From contig JAZBRI010000008.1 of NCBI GenBank assembly GCA_036874045.1, positions 5,223,001 through 5,287,000 of the forward strand: DNA of 64,000 nt. The letters are read 5' to 3'. Every line of letters starts with the position of its first letter. The stretch's first letter is position 1. Under the pieces are notes generated by a model, which was not told the origin of the DNA, did not search any database, and worked only from the letters and a program-made list of their open reading frames with translations. The position numbers and the translations under genes are program-made. Of this stretch, positions 10,578 through 21,506 are shown piece after piece. The stretch is from Cymodocea nodosa. Taxonomy: Eukaryota; Streptophyta; Magnoliopsida; Alismatales; Cymodoceaceae.

Positions 10578-13500
10578 GTACAAAAATCAAAATGGATAAT
10601 GGATAGTGGAGCATCCAGCCACATGACTGGAGATATACGATTACTTACAGAAGTAATAAAGACAAAGAACGGACAAGTTACCTTTGGAAATAAAAGCAAA
10701 ACAAATATCCTTGGGTCTAGCAAGGTTCAGGTAATTGAGAAATACTTTATAAATGAAGTCTTATTAGTGGAAAACTTAGGTTTTAATTTATTGAGTGTTT
10801 CTGTTTTAATGAAGTTTTAGAGAGTAATTTTTGAAAAAGATTCCTGTAAAATTATGGACATGTCTACAAATGAAATTTTATTCACTACATACAAGAAAGA
10901 ATCCGTTTGTATTCTAAATTTGCCTTCTAATATTATTAAAGACAATACTTGCTTAATTGCAAAATCGGATGAAGTTATTTTATGGCATAGAAGGCTAGGA
11001 CACTCAAACTTAAAATTATTACAAAATCTATCTAAAAAGAATCTAGTTAGAGGTTTACCTAGTATTAAGTACTCGAAAGAGTTCATGTGTGAAGCATGCC
11101 AACTAGGTAAATTACATAAAACATCCTTTAAAAGTTTAAATAAAATAATAAGCAAAACAGTATTAGAACTAGTGCATATGGATTTATTTGGACCTACTAG
11201 GACAACCAATCTAGGAGGTAAACATTATGCTTTTGTACTAGTTGATGACTATTTTGGATTTACTTGGGTCTATTTTCTAGCTAATAAAACTGAAGTTTTT
11301 AAAATATTTAAGATATTCTATAATAAAGTTAAGAATGAGCAAAATGTTAAAATTCAAAAACATAGGAGTGATCATGGTATAGAATTTGATAATGATCAAA
11401 TGGACACCATTTGTGAAGAATTAGGCATAGATCATAGGTACTCATTTCCAAGAGCTCCTTCACAAAATGGGATAGTAGAATGTAAAAACAGATCACTTCA
11501 GGAAATGTTCAAAACCATGTTAAATGAGAATAAGTTACCCCTATCTCTCTAGGCAAAAGTAGTTCATACAACATGCTATGTTATAAATAGAGTACATCTA
11601 AGACCAATTTTAGATAAAACTCCTTGTGAGATATGGTATAACAAGGTTCCCAAAATAAGTTATTTAAAACCCTTTGGTTGTAAGTGTTTTATTTTAAATA
11701 CTAAGAAATGAAGAGACAAATTTAGAGCCAAATCAGATGAGGGTATTTTTGTTGGTTATTCCATTAGAAGTAAGGCATATAGAGTTTATAACAAATCAAC
11801 AAAAACCATTGCGGAAACCCTACATGTGAAATTTCATGAAAATTCTTATTTGGATGTTAGACATGCTGAAAACTTTTTTTTAGAAATTCTCCAAGAAATG
11901 GTACCAAATGATGTTGATAGAGAAATTGAGAGATTATCTAATGAAATAAGAAATATAAACTTAAATGATGAAAATTTAGAAGAAAATAATGTCATACCTA
12001 TAGAAAATATGGAACAACATAGAAATTGGCGTTATGCTTCATCTCATCCTATTGATAAGATAATAAGCGATCCTAATCAAGGAGTTAGGACTAGGTGATT
12101 AGTAGTCAACATTTGTGGTGCTTATTCATTTGTTTCTTTACTAGAACCTAAGAAAATTGAAGATGTCTTAGAAGATGAATTTTGGTATTTAGCTATGCAA
12201 GATGAGCTAAATTAATTTATAAGAAATGAGGTATGGGATCTAGTTCTACCACCTGAAAATCAGTCCATAATAGGAACAAGGTGGGTATTTAGAAACAAAG
12301 TAAATCAAGATGGACATATAGTTAAAAATAAAGCTAGATTGTTACTCAAGGTTACAAGCAAGAGGAAGGAATTGACTATGATGAAACATTTGCTCCTATT
12401 GCTAGACTAGAATCAATATGAATTTTGTTAGCATATGCTTGTCATATAGATTCCAAATTATATCAAATGGATGTTATGACTGTTTTTTTAAATGGATATA
12501 TAAAAGAAGAAGTTTATGTAAAACAACCTCTAGGTTTTGAAGATTTAGAACATCCTAAGTATGTTTATAAGCTTAAGAAGGCACTATATGACCTTAAACA
12601 AGCCCCTAGGTCTTGGTATGAGAGATTATTTAAATTTCTTATGGAAAAAGGGTATTCTATGGGAAAGGTAGATCACACTCTTTTTATCAAGAAGGTCGAA
12701 AAAGATATATTGGTAGTTCAAATCTATGTAGATGACATCATATTTGGAGCAACAAATGATAAATTAGTTGAGTCTTTTTCGAAAGACATGACTAATCAAT
12801 TTGAAATGAGTATGATGGGTGAACTATCACTTTTTCTAGGCTTACAAATTAAGCAATTAGATCAGGGTACCTTTATTTCACAAGAAAAATATACTCAAGA
12901 TTTATTAAAGAGGTTTGGTTTAGACAACACTAAAACAAAGAATACATCAATGAGTATTATCACCAAGTTGGATAAAGATGACTCTAGAAAAACTGTAGAT
13001 ATAAAACAATATAGAAGTATGATTGGTTCATTACTTTATTTAATAGCTAGCCGACCAGATATTATGTTTAGTGTGTGTACTTGTTCTAGAAATCAATCTA
13101 ATCCTAAAGAATCACACCTACTTGCTGTTAAACGAATTTATAAATATCTATTAAGAACCATCAATTTCGGATTGTTTTACTTTAAGCACAGTTCTTTAAA
13201 TTTAATAGGTTATAGTGATGCTGATTGCGTAGGATGTAAGTTTGAATGAAAAGGCACTAGTGGCACTTGTCAATTATTAGGAAATTCTTTAGTGTCATGG
13301 TTTAGCAAAAAGCAAAATTGTGTAGCATTATCTACAACTAAAGCTGAATATATAGCTGTTGCAATTTGCTGTGCTCAAATCCTATAGATCAAACATACTT
13401 TAAAAGATTTTAATTTAGACTATGAACCAACTAAGATTTTCTGTGATAGTAGTTCTACAATAAGTTTGTCTAAAAATCCTATCTTACATTCACGAGCTAA

Positions 13501-13675
13501 ACATATAGAAGTTTGACATCATTTTCTAAGGGATAATGTTATAAAAGGAAAAATAGTATTAAATTTTGTTCCTACCATAGAATAATTAGCAGATTTATTT
13601 ACAAAACCCTTAGATGAAAATACCTTTTCAAAATCACAATTAGAACTTGGTATCTGTAGGTTATCTGATGTTTAA
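10578..13675 (+). pseudogene. pol: Element B1 pol
   Basis: Copia order. Protease DSGASSHMTGD is at about 10602. The integrase zinc finger (HRRLGHSN to CEACQLGK, about 10984-11112) is intact. The core has HMDLFGPTR, RSDHGIEFDN and SQNGIVECKN, with CGT-to-TGT changing Arg to Cys after the catalytic Glu. Then TAG replaces Trp at 11550 and TGA lies at 11708 and 12096. A frameshift is near 12340. RT has an intact YVDDIIFG (about 12727). RNase H runs to LSDV and TAA 13673-13675, with TGA at 13247. The TGA at 12096 and the stop at the 11550 codon are also stops in B2. Confidence 0.92.
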
Positions 13676-14021
13676 ATTGTCTTGTTCATTGCATAACATT
13701 TTGGTTTGTTAAAAGGGTAGTTTTAGAATTTAAATTTCTTTATTATTAAAACAAAAACAAAATATCTATTTTCAAATTATCATTTTCTAGTAGTTAAGAA
13801 TTTATGAAATTCTGATTTTTATTGAAGTCAATTTATTTAAGAAAAATTTAGAAAAGATTATTTAAGGAAAGTTAATTTGATTCAATGTGAGTGCCAACTA
13901 TATTTTTGTTACTTATGTATATGCTATTACAGAGATTTTAACAAGAAAATACATAGAAAGTATGTATTGTTTATTAAAGGAAAGTTATTAACATTCTGTT
14001 AGAAAAATTAAGTCTTGCAAT
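13676..14021 (+). other. B1 inter-ORF region, left part
   Basis: Non-coding DNA after pol, closely similar to B2 at 24604-24948. It is interrupted at 14021 by the solo LTR. I see no gene. Confidence 0.75.
14017..14021. repeat. Decayed target-site duplication of the solo LTR, left copy
   Basis: GCAAT here and ACGAT at 15740-15744 each differ by one G-to-A change from a common GCGAT. The uninterrupted B2 sequence (about 24942) reads GCGGT. Confidence 0.5.
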
Positions 14022-15739
14022 TGTTAGGAACGAATGGCTTCACTAGAGGGGGGGTGAATGGAGAACAGAGTGAATTTAAGCCTATTTTTCACTTTACTAA
14101 CTAATTTGATTAATCAGTTTGCATAAGTAATAATCAAATAAAAATATCATGCACAGCGGAAATAAAGGTAAGAAACACAAGAGAATTTTAGGTGGTTCAC
14201 CAACTCGGCTAGTCCATCCCCAAGGGTTACTTGGGCTTCACTAAGTGTCTCAACACTTACACACTTGCTTTCAGGTCGAAGCAAGAACCAACCACATAGA
14301 AGTTTTCAGGTATAAACTCTAGAAAACCAACACTCAGAAGTTTTCAAGTCGAAACTCAAACCAACAACTGAATGTAGCTTTCAGGTTGAAGCCACGAACC
14401 AAATGATCATTCTTGGATTAGACTTTCAGCACATGGAGAGCTTTAAGAATCTTTGTGTAACTCCAGCTTTCAATCGATTCTTTGTTGAACTGAATTTGAG
14501 CTTTCTTCTATATCAATAATTGATCTGCAATGTATATTGTATCTCTGTATGTAATTGTATCTGTAATCTCACTTGTAAGTTCTACCGTATATCCGTTATC
14601 TGTATTTTGTATATATACTTGATATGTACAACGATCATATTTTCCTCCAATGGATGTATTCTACTGTACTTGATTAGGATCAAGTCCCAATACAGCAAGT
14701 GACCGTTCAGAAAATCGTTTCAAGATATCTTCTCGATTTTCCTGTTCTTTCGGATAGTTAGTTATGCAACTCTCTAAAGAGTAATTGTAACTCACCGAAA
14801 GATCACTTAACCTTTACTGCCAGGTAGGATTCCAGAATATTTAAATGTGAGCTGTCATCCAATCGGATACTTATAATTGTAACTCACCGAACAGTTATAT
14901 ACTTGTCGGATAGTTTGACTCTGTCAACTTTCTGATTGCTTTAATTTAGCACGTGCATAAAGGGCTGACTTAAGTTTTGGAAGGTTATCCCTGTAACTCA
15001 CCGAAACGCTTTAGGATTTCGAATAGTTATCTTTCTAACTCTTTGAAAACTTATTTGCACTTCTTTCTAAAATTCTACACGTGGGAAATTCAGTGACTTA
15101 AGTTTCGGATGGTTAAATTGTAACTCACCGAAACTCTTTTGAAATTTCAGATAGTTATCTTTCTAACTCTCCGAAAAACCCATTTGAGCATCTGTCTGGA
15201 ATTCTACACGTGGGAAATTCAATGACTTAAGTTCTGGAAAGTTATGCCTGTAACTTACCAAAAAACTCGAATAGTTATCTAACTCTCCGAAAAGAAAACT
15301 CGGATAGTTATCTAACTCTCCGAAAACCTTTAAGTTTCTGTTCTGTATTTCTACACGTGGTTTATTGAATGACTTAACTTCGGATAGTTATACCTGTAAC
15401 TCTCCGAAAAGTCCTTTAAGCTTCCGGATGGTTAACTCCTTAACTATCCGATCATTCAATCCCCTTAACTGTCTAATTAAATAACTCTCCAAAGGCTTTG
15501 TAAAATCGGATAGTTATTCTTCTAACTGTCCGATAGTATTGCTGCTGCTTTGAATTTGCTCTTCGGATACTTAGACTTGTAACTGTCCAATTTTCCTGTA
15601 GCTCTATAGCAGTATCTTCTGAAACTTTGTCCATCTATTCGTTTGCTTTCTGATCTTTTGCTGAGCTATCATATTTGTGAAATAGAATTTGGTTTCCTCA
15701 CATAGGTTTTTGCATTATCAAAATACTAGGGTCCTAACA
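14022..15739 (-). mobile_element. Solo LTR, reverse orientation, related to the element C LTR
   Basis: It starts TGTTAGGAACG and ends GGTCCTAACA. Read on the minus strand it resembles the element C LTR: a TAACTCTCCGAA motif array, CACGTG boxes, the block naming cysteine-rich 'GGTTCTTGCTTCGACCTGAAAG' type repeats, a 'CTAGCCGAGTTGGTGAACC' stretch and the CACCCCCCCTCTAG end. No internal region or second LTR is present, so it is the product of LTR-LTR recombination. A short open frame inside (14520-14702) is not considered a gene. Confidence 0.85.
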
Positions 15740-17373
15740 ACGATTGCCTCTAATTTAATTTACTGTCTTGTTTTATTTCTTTTTTGTCTGCAATTACTTG
15801 AGTAATTAAGTTCGTTGGGGGATCTTAAACCCTAGTCACTTAAACCAACTAGTTTGAGATGTGCTGACTGAAAACTCATTTTGCAAGTAATTTAGATTAT
15901 ATTTTAAATTTTTTTTTTTTACCTGTTCTCACTTGTCATTGAGTAACTAGTTATCTTTCCCTTAAGCAAGGGATTATGATCACATAAAAAGATGATATTG
16001 TGGGAGGTAATACATAAAGTATATATATATATGAATATAAACAATATATATGTATATATATATATATAAGGGGGCAATGCACTCAAGCTTAATTTATTTT
16101 CCAAGTGTTATAACAATCCTGCCATAATCTGTGCATATAATCTTTGTTATTTTTCTTTGTTATTATCTACTCTTTACACATAATGTATGGTATTTATTTT
16201 CTTAAGTTCGTGTACTCATTATTGAATTATTTTAAGTTCCTGAAGGTATATCTCTATGAATTATCTTTTGTAAACTGAATAAGATAAAAGCCAGAAAGTC
16301 CAAATTGTTAATCTACTACTTATTTCTATATTTAATTAATATTTTTTTTAAAAAAAGAGAGACTAAATCTATTTAAGGCTTCGTACCCAACTTAAGTAAG
16401 CTATTTGACCTTTTAATGCCAAATCTATTAGGGCTTGGCAACCCAATTTAAGTATGCCATAGATTCTTTAGACTACATTTATGTAGGGAGAGCAATTTCT
16501 CATATAATAATTCAACTATTATGAACTATTACATATTTTAATGAAAGAATCTGCATAATTTCAGGAAATTAACATTAATTAAGTACATTTCTTAACTATC
16601 GGTGAAATACAGGCTTTTTAATTCTTAAGTATCCGAATTTTCTGTGATTTTGGAAGGTTATATTATATATACCAGACAGTTATGTTTTAAACAATCAATA
16701 GAATATTTTATTATTTCCTGAAGTACAAGTGTTGAAGCCTAAATGCATATCTTAAGTGAATGTTTGGTAAGTTATTTGGTAACTCTCTGAAATGCATCTG
16801 AGCATTGGATAGTTAGGTTTATAAGTATCCAAAAATATCTGAACTCCTTCAGTTAGAATTATGCACGTGTTGAATTTCATTACTTTATTATGTCTTAGTT
16901 GAAACTCAAACAGCTATGTTTAACTCTTCGACTTTCACACCTATCCATCCGAGAAACTCGAATAATTAACTTAATATTCTTATATTTTTCTAAAAGACTT
17001 AAACTCTAGCAATAACTATTCTCGTTTGTCGTATAGTTATGTGCTTTACTACTCACAAAACTCGAATAGTTATCATAAGTCTTCGAGTTTTCTCACTTTT
17101 CACTTAGCCCGAAGTTATTTTCTTTACATGAACAGTTACGCTAAGTATTCTGCTTTTGTCGGTTGTAAAACTCGTACAATTATTGTAAGCATTCAAGTTA
17201 TTTATCAATAATGGATCTTATATTTATGATTTCAATGATTGAATCCATTTATAAACTCGAAGAGTTATAAATGTTTTACTGACAACCTTGCGTGTTTCTA
17301 CCTTGTTAAAACCCTAGTTTCACAATCTTTACTTTCACTAAGTTCTACAGTGCACAACGAAGATTAATCGACA
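15740..17373 (+). promoter_or_regulatory. B1 inter-ORF region, right part, with motif array upstream of ORF3
   Basis: This continues the region interrupted at 14021 and aligns with B2 24945-26609. It contains an AT microsatellite (about 16018-16068) and a run of AGTTA-type motifs from about 16610 to 17270 (CGAATAGTTA, CGTATAGTTA, CGAAGAGTTA and reverse forms) with a CACGTG box near 16863. Next come TTAAAACCCTAG near 17307 and then the ORF3 ATG. The same motif types occur in this family's LTR. A separate ORF3 promoter is inferred. Confidence 0.5.
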
Positions 17374-18166
17374 ATGTCAGGACGTGGTAGAATGACAAAA
17401 GTGCAAAAAAGAGAGCTAGAACTTCAGAAAATAGAAAGTGAAATCAACGACATCTACTCAAGGTATACTTTTACAAATGAAGTACTACATGAAATTAGAA
17501 AAGCTGTTCAAGATGAGAAAAATTTCTGTTGGAAGTTTATTCGCAATTATGCTGACACACAGTTTAGACTAAAACAGATTGAACTTTCCGCATTACAACC
17601 ATGTTAATGAACTTTACAACCTAAACCTATGGTTGTTACAAGTTCTGGACATGTACTTGAAAAATCGGTATAGTCTATCACTTACTATGGAAAGAAATTG
17701 GGACCAATGATAAAAAATGCCAACAGGGAATTAGAATCTTTGTATTCCCAACATTATTTTCCCCCAACTGTTTTAGATGACATTCAACAATTTATTGATG
17801 AACAGAAAACTGCCATTTGGAAAATGGGCCTTCGAAGTGAAGGACAAAAAGTTTATCAACTAAAAATGGTAGAGGTTGAGAGCTTAAAACTCTATATTCC
17901 ATTATTACAACCTAGGCATCATGGTGAAGGACCATCAAGACCATAGGTGCCTTTAATAGGAGAAATTAAGAAAATTTTAGAACCTCCTAAACAACCAGAA
18001 ACACTGTAGACATATAGTCAGAAAAAGAAGAAGACATTAGAATATTTTGGACTGACTACAGGTGTACAAGGCATATTACAGCAAAGAGAAGAATCATTGA
18101 AAAATGGAAAACTATGTTCCATTGCAGAAGTTGGATAGACTTTTGTGTCAGGAATCCCAGCAGATG
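17374..18166 (+). pseudogene. Element B1 ORF3, part 1
   Basis: Starts MSGRGRMTKVQKRELELQ, a basic leader running into helices. Two related domains of about 50 residues follow: IYSRYTFTNEVLHEIRK with FRLKQIELSAL, then LYSQHYFPPTVLDDIQQ with MGLRSEGQKVYQLK and ESLKLY. Stops lie at 17605, 17671, 17944 and later. The frame is cut at 18166 by B2 and resumes at 30665. I do not recognise a characterised function. The N-terminal domain has a single counterpart in A and E ORF3. Confidence 0.75.
18162..18166. repeat. Target-site duplication of B2 (AGATG), left copy
   Basis: AGATG is repeated at 30660-30664. Removing B2 and one copy restores the ORF3 reading of B1. Confidence 0.93.
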
Positions 18167-19379
18167 TGTTAGGTATTTAATTTTGATGATATATGCTTTA
18201 TTAACGTATTTAAATAAGTCTACATAATATTCTCTAAGTATATTTCTCTAAGTATAATAGTTAACAGATTATCGGAAAGTTTCATTTTTATGTCGGATAA
18301 ATTAAAGATTTTCGAAGAGCTAGATTTGCAATAGTTAAACTTTCGGATAGTTAACGTTTCATTTTTGTCGAATAGTTTATGTTAAAAACTCGTATAGTTA
18401 AGTTATCTACACGTGTGTTTTTAATGTTTTAAGTTGTTACGTGTTTTCCATGTGCGTTCGGTAATGAAAAATCGAATAGTTAGATAACTGTTCAAGTTTT
18501 TATATGCATGGATAGATAACTGTTCGAGTTTTATAAAAGGACTAACGAACAGAAAAGTTTCTTTGTTTAGTCACGTGTTTTGCAGGTGCAAAAACTCGAA
18601 GAGTTAAAGGATAAGTGTTCGAGTTTTTACAAGAGTTAAAGGATAACTGTTCGACTAAATCGAAGACTTAGAAGATATTCTACAAGACTCTAGGAAGATA
18701 AAGTTTCGATGTATCAACGAGTGGAGATCGTGGAAACTCAAAATGTTAGTGAAGTAAGTGGAAATTTAAATAAAAAGTAATTTGGATTAAAGAGAAAATT
18801 AGTACGTGGATTATGGATTATGGAACAAGTGGATGAACATGCTGAACGTGAAAGACAACAGAGTTCGACTACTAATAGAGAGTATGAGCTACATTACAAC
18901 AAAAGATCCCAATCTCAAAAACCAAGTCTGAATATTCAATTTAGATCCCTAACTGAAAAATTAAGTTTGAATATTCATATTCTGAAAAGTTCTCCAACAT
19001 CAGAAGAAGTTCAAAATTCCAAGCAATTTTAGAAAAGGAGCTGTAAACGCAAGAAGTCTAGAAATTCGACAACTAGAGAAGAAGAGATACAGAAGCTGAG
19101 CAAAGAGAAAGAAAAGAGTTGTGTGCATAAAGATCAGGTTTTATACAATTCAAAATTGGTTTTGAAAAAGAGTTTTGTTTTCCTATTTGAATTGTATATC
19201 AAAGATTACTGTATCAAAACCGTCAAGAAGGGAATTGTGCTGAAAAGATATTGTAAATTCTATCTTGAAATAAAAGAATAGAATTTCATTTATGAATATT
19301 TTGTGCTCTTATTTTATCCACTAGTTTAATTACTAAAGACACAATTCACCCCCCCTCTTGTGATACAGACAATCCTACA
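18167..19379 (+). repeat. 5' LTR of element B2
   Basis: Starts TGTTAGGTATTTAATTTTG, ends AATCCTACA. It holds the motif set CGGATAGTTA, CGAATAGTTA, CGTATAGTTA and CGAAGAGTTA plus CACGTG at about 18548-18582, within roughly 18300-18670. Confidence 0.93.
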
Positions 19380-19381
19380 AC

Positions 19382-19393
19382 TGGTATAAGAGC
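19382..19393 (+). promoter_or_regulatory. Primer-binding site of B2
   Basis: TGGTATAAGAGC, one change from the tRNA-iMet complement TGGTATCAGAGC, two bases after the LTR. Confidence 0.85.
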
Positions 19394-19483
19394 AACTAAA
19401 CTATTTAAAGCATCTGAAAAGCCTTCATTTCTCTATTTAGGAATTGGTTTTTCCCGTCATTTACTTCAGATCATCTGTTTAAA

Positions 19484-21495
19484 ATGGATAATTTTGAAAT
19501 CTTAGTTATGACTGAAGGACAGACCACTAATCGTCCTCCTATGTTCGAAGGTAGCAATTATGGCTACTGGAAATATAGGATGAAAGTATTTTTTCAATCA
19601 ATCGATTTCAAATTATGGCATATAATTAGCAATCCTATAGTGTTAGTTACGACTCCATATGATACTTGGACTTTTGATGAAAATGAGCGAATGACACTAA
19701 ATGCTAAAGGTTTAAACATCTTGTTTTGTGCTTTATCTCATGATCAATTTAATAAAGTTTCTGCATATCAAACTGCATATGAGATATGGCATGCATTAGA
19801 AGTTGCCAACGAAGGTACTAATCAGGTCAAGGAATCTAACATCAATATGTTAGTACATAAATATGAGCTTTTTAAAATGCACAAAAATGAATGTATCTCT
19901 AACATGTTTTCCCTTTTTCTTGAGATTGTAAATTCATTAAAATCTTTAGGCAAGAAATTCAAGGAAAAAGACTTGGTAAGAAAGATCATTAGATCTTTAA
20001 CTAAAATTTGGGCTCAAAAGACAACATCTATTGAAGAGTCTAAAGACTTAAATACATATACTCTTGATGATCTCATAGGAAATCTAACAGCCTATGAAGT
20101 ACAACATTTAGATCCAAAAGGGAAAAATCCTAGAAGAGATCTGGCTTTTGAGGCTGATAAAGTCTCAGAAGTCACTAGTGATTCTAACGATGATTTATTG
20201 TTGTTGACCAGAAAATTTAGAAATCTGTTGAAGAAACGCAGGAACTTCAGGTCAGCAAAGACATCTGGAGATATAGAGAAGAAGTCATTCATGAAAGACA
20301 AAAGTATATGCTATAAGTGCAACAGGCCGGGTCACTTTCGAACTGATTGTCCTCTCAACAAAGATAAGAAGAATTCGAGGAGGAATTTCAGGAATAAGAA
20401 ATTAAGAAAGAGAAGAGCGCTTAAAGTGACATGGGATGACTCTTCAGCTTCACAAAGTGAAGAAACAAAGGATTCAACATCAGACAATGAATCCTCATCA
20501 ACATCAGATTTAGAAGAAAATCTAGCAAATGTATGCTTTATGGCAAAATCTAGTGAGGTATCCTCTGATCAAAATGCTAATTTTGATAGTTTTGATGGAT
20601 TACTTGTTGAATACAATAGACTGACCAGAAAATATAAGAAAGTCAAAATAGAAAGAAAGGACATTAGGAAAATGCTAGATGAATCTGAAAATAAGATTGA
20701 TTTTCTAAACTCTACGTTGAATAAATTTAAAGAAGAAAATCAAAGGCATGCACAGGAAATTTTAAAGTTCACTGCTATAGAAACAAAAATTGCATGCTGA
20801 TTGTGAAAATTTAATTGCTGATAAAAAAAATGATCTGTGAAATTGAAAAACTAGAACTGACTATTACTGATTTAAATTTAGAAATTGATGTGTTAAAAAT
20901 TAAAGTACGCGATCAAAAGGCTATATTAAGTAAATGGAATAATAGTCAAACTTTAACAAATGAACTTAGTAGTAAAATATCAAATGTAGAAAAACATGGT
21001 ATTGGTTTACATGATGCATCTTCTGAAAATTATATATTGCATGATGGTACTACTAAAAATAATGTCTTTATTTCCAGTACTAAGAATAGTAAGAAAAAAA
21101 CTATTCCGTGTATAATCAAAAAGGGAGAAAAATATGTGCAAGTTGATGAAATGCAGCATATAAATGATAGCACACGATGCAAGAATTTCAAAAGAAATCT
21201 TCAAAAGAATCAAGCTAAGACATTTGAGAATTTTAATATTCTTGATCAATTTTCTTCATATTTAAAGAATATCGGATATTGGAAATCAAATAATGTTAGA
21301 AATGAAAATTTCAACTCTGGTTTACATGGAGATAAATGTTATGATAATTATAACACTTAGAGAAAAAAACACAAAAATAATTATCAGAAAATAGATAAGT
21401 TGAAGTCTAAAAATATGGATTATTTTGATATAACTCCCTCTAAAATTCTTGAACCCACTCAAAAATGGGTTCCAAGAGATAAAATCACTTTTTAA
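19484..21495 (+). pseudogene. gag: Element B2 gag
   Basis: This is the best preserved gag of the window, with 438 uninterrupted codons from ATG 19484 to TGA 20798. It covers the copia Gag N-terminus (NRPPMFEGSNYGYWKYRM), the helical capsid region, the zinc knuckle CYKCNRPGHFRTDC (about 20311-20352), a Lys/Arg-rich stretch and a Ser/Asp/Glu-rich tail. A one-base insertion near 20795 ends the frame. The remainder continues in the next frame with a stop at 21358 and reaches TAA 21493-21495 after the Trp-Val-Pro motif. ATG 19484 aligns with B1 8557; another in-frame ATG lies 24 bases downstream. Confidence 0.93.
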
Positions 21496-21506
21496 CTGTT
21501 TTGTAG
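21469..21506 (+). other. Gag-pol spacer with intron-like ends (38 nt), element B2
   Basis: Begins GTTCCAAGAG after the Trp codon 21466-21468 and ends GTTTTGTAG before the first pol codon at 21507. The gag stop is TAA 21493-21495 and the pol-frame stop is TAG 21504-21506. It has the same size and position as in B1. Confidence 0.6.

Noticed and set aside
14520-14702. Cys-rich 60-codon open frame (secreted peptide candidate)
   Set aside because: It lies inside a solo LTR and arises from TGTATCTG-like repeats; there is no homologous frame in the other C-type LTRs.
16010-16075. TA-rich stretch as a promoter
   Set aside because: It is a simple TA microsatellite, shorter in B2 at the same place (about 25228-25240), with nothing downstream to express.
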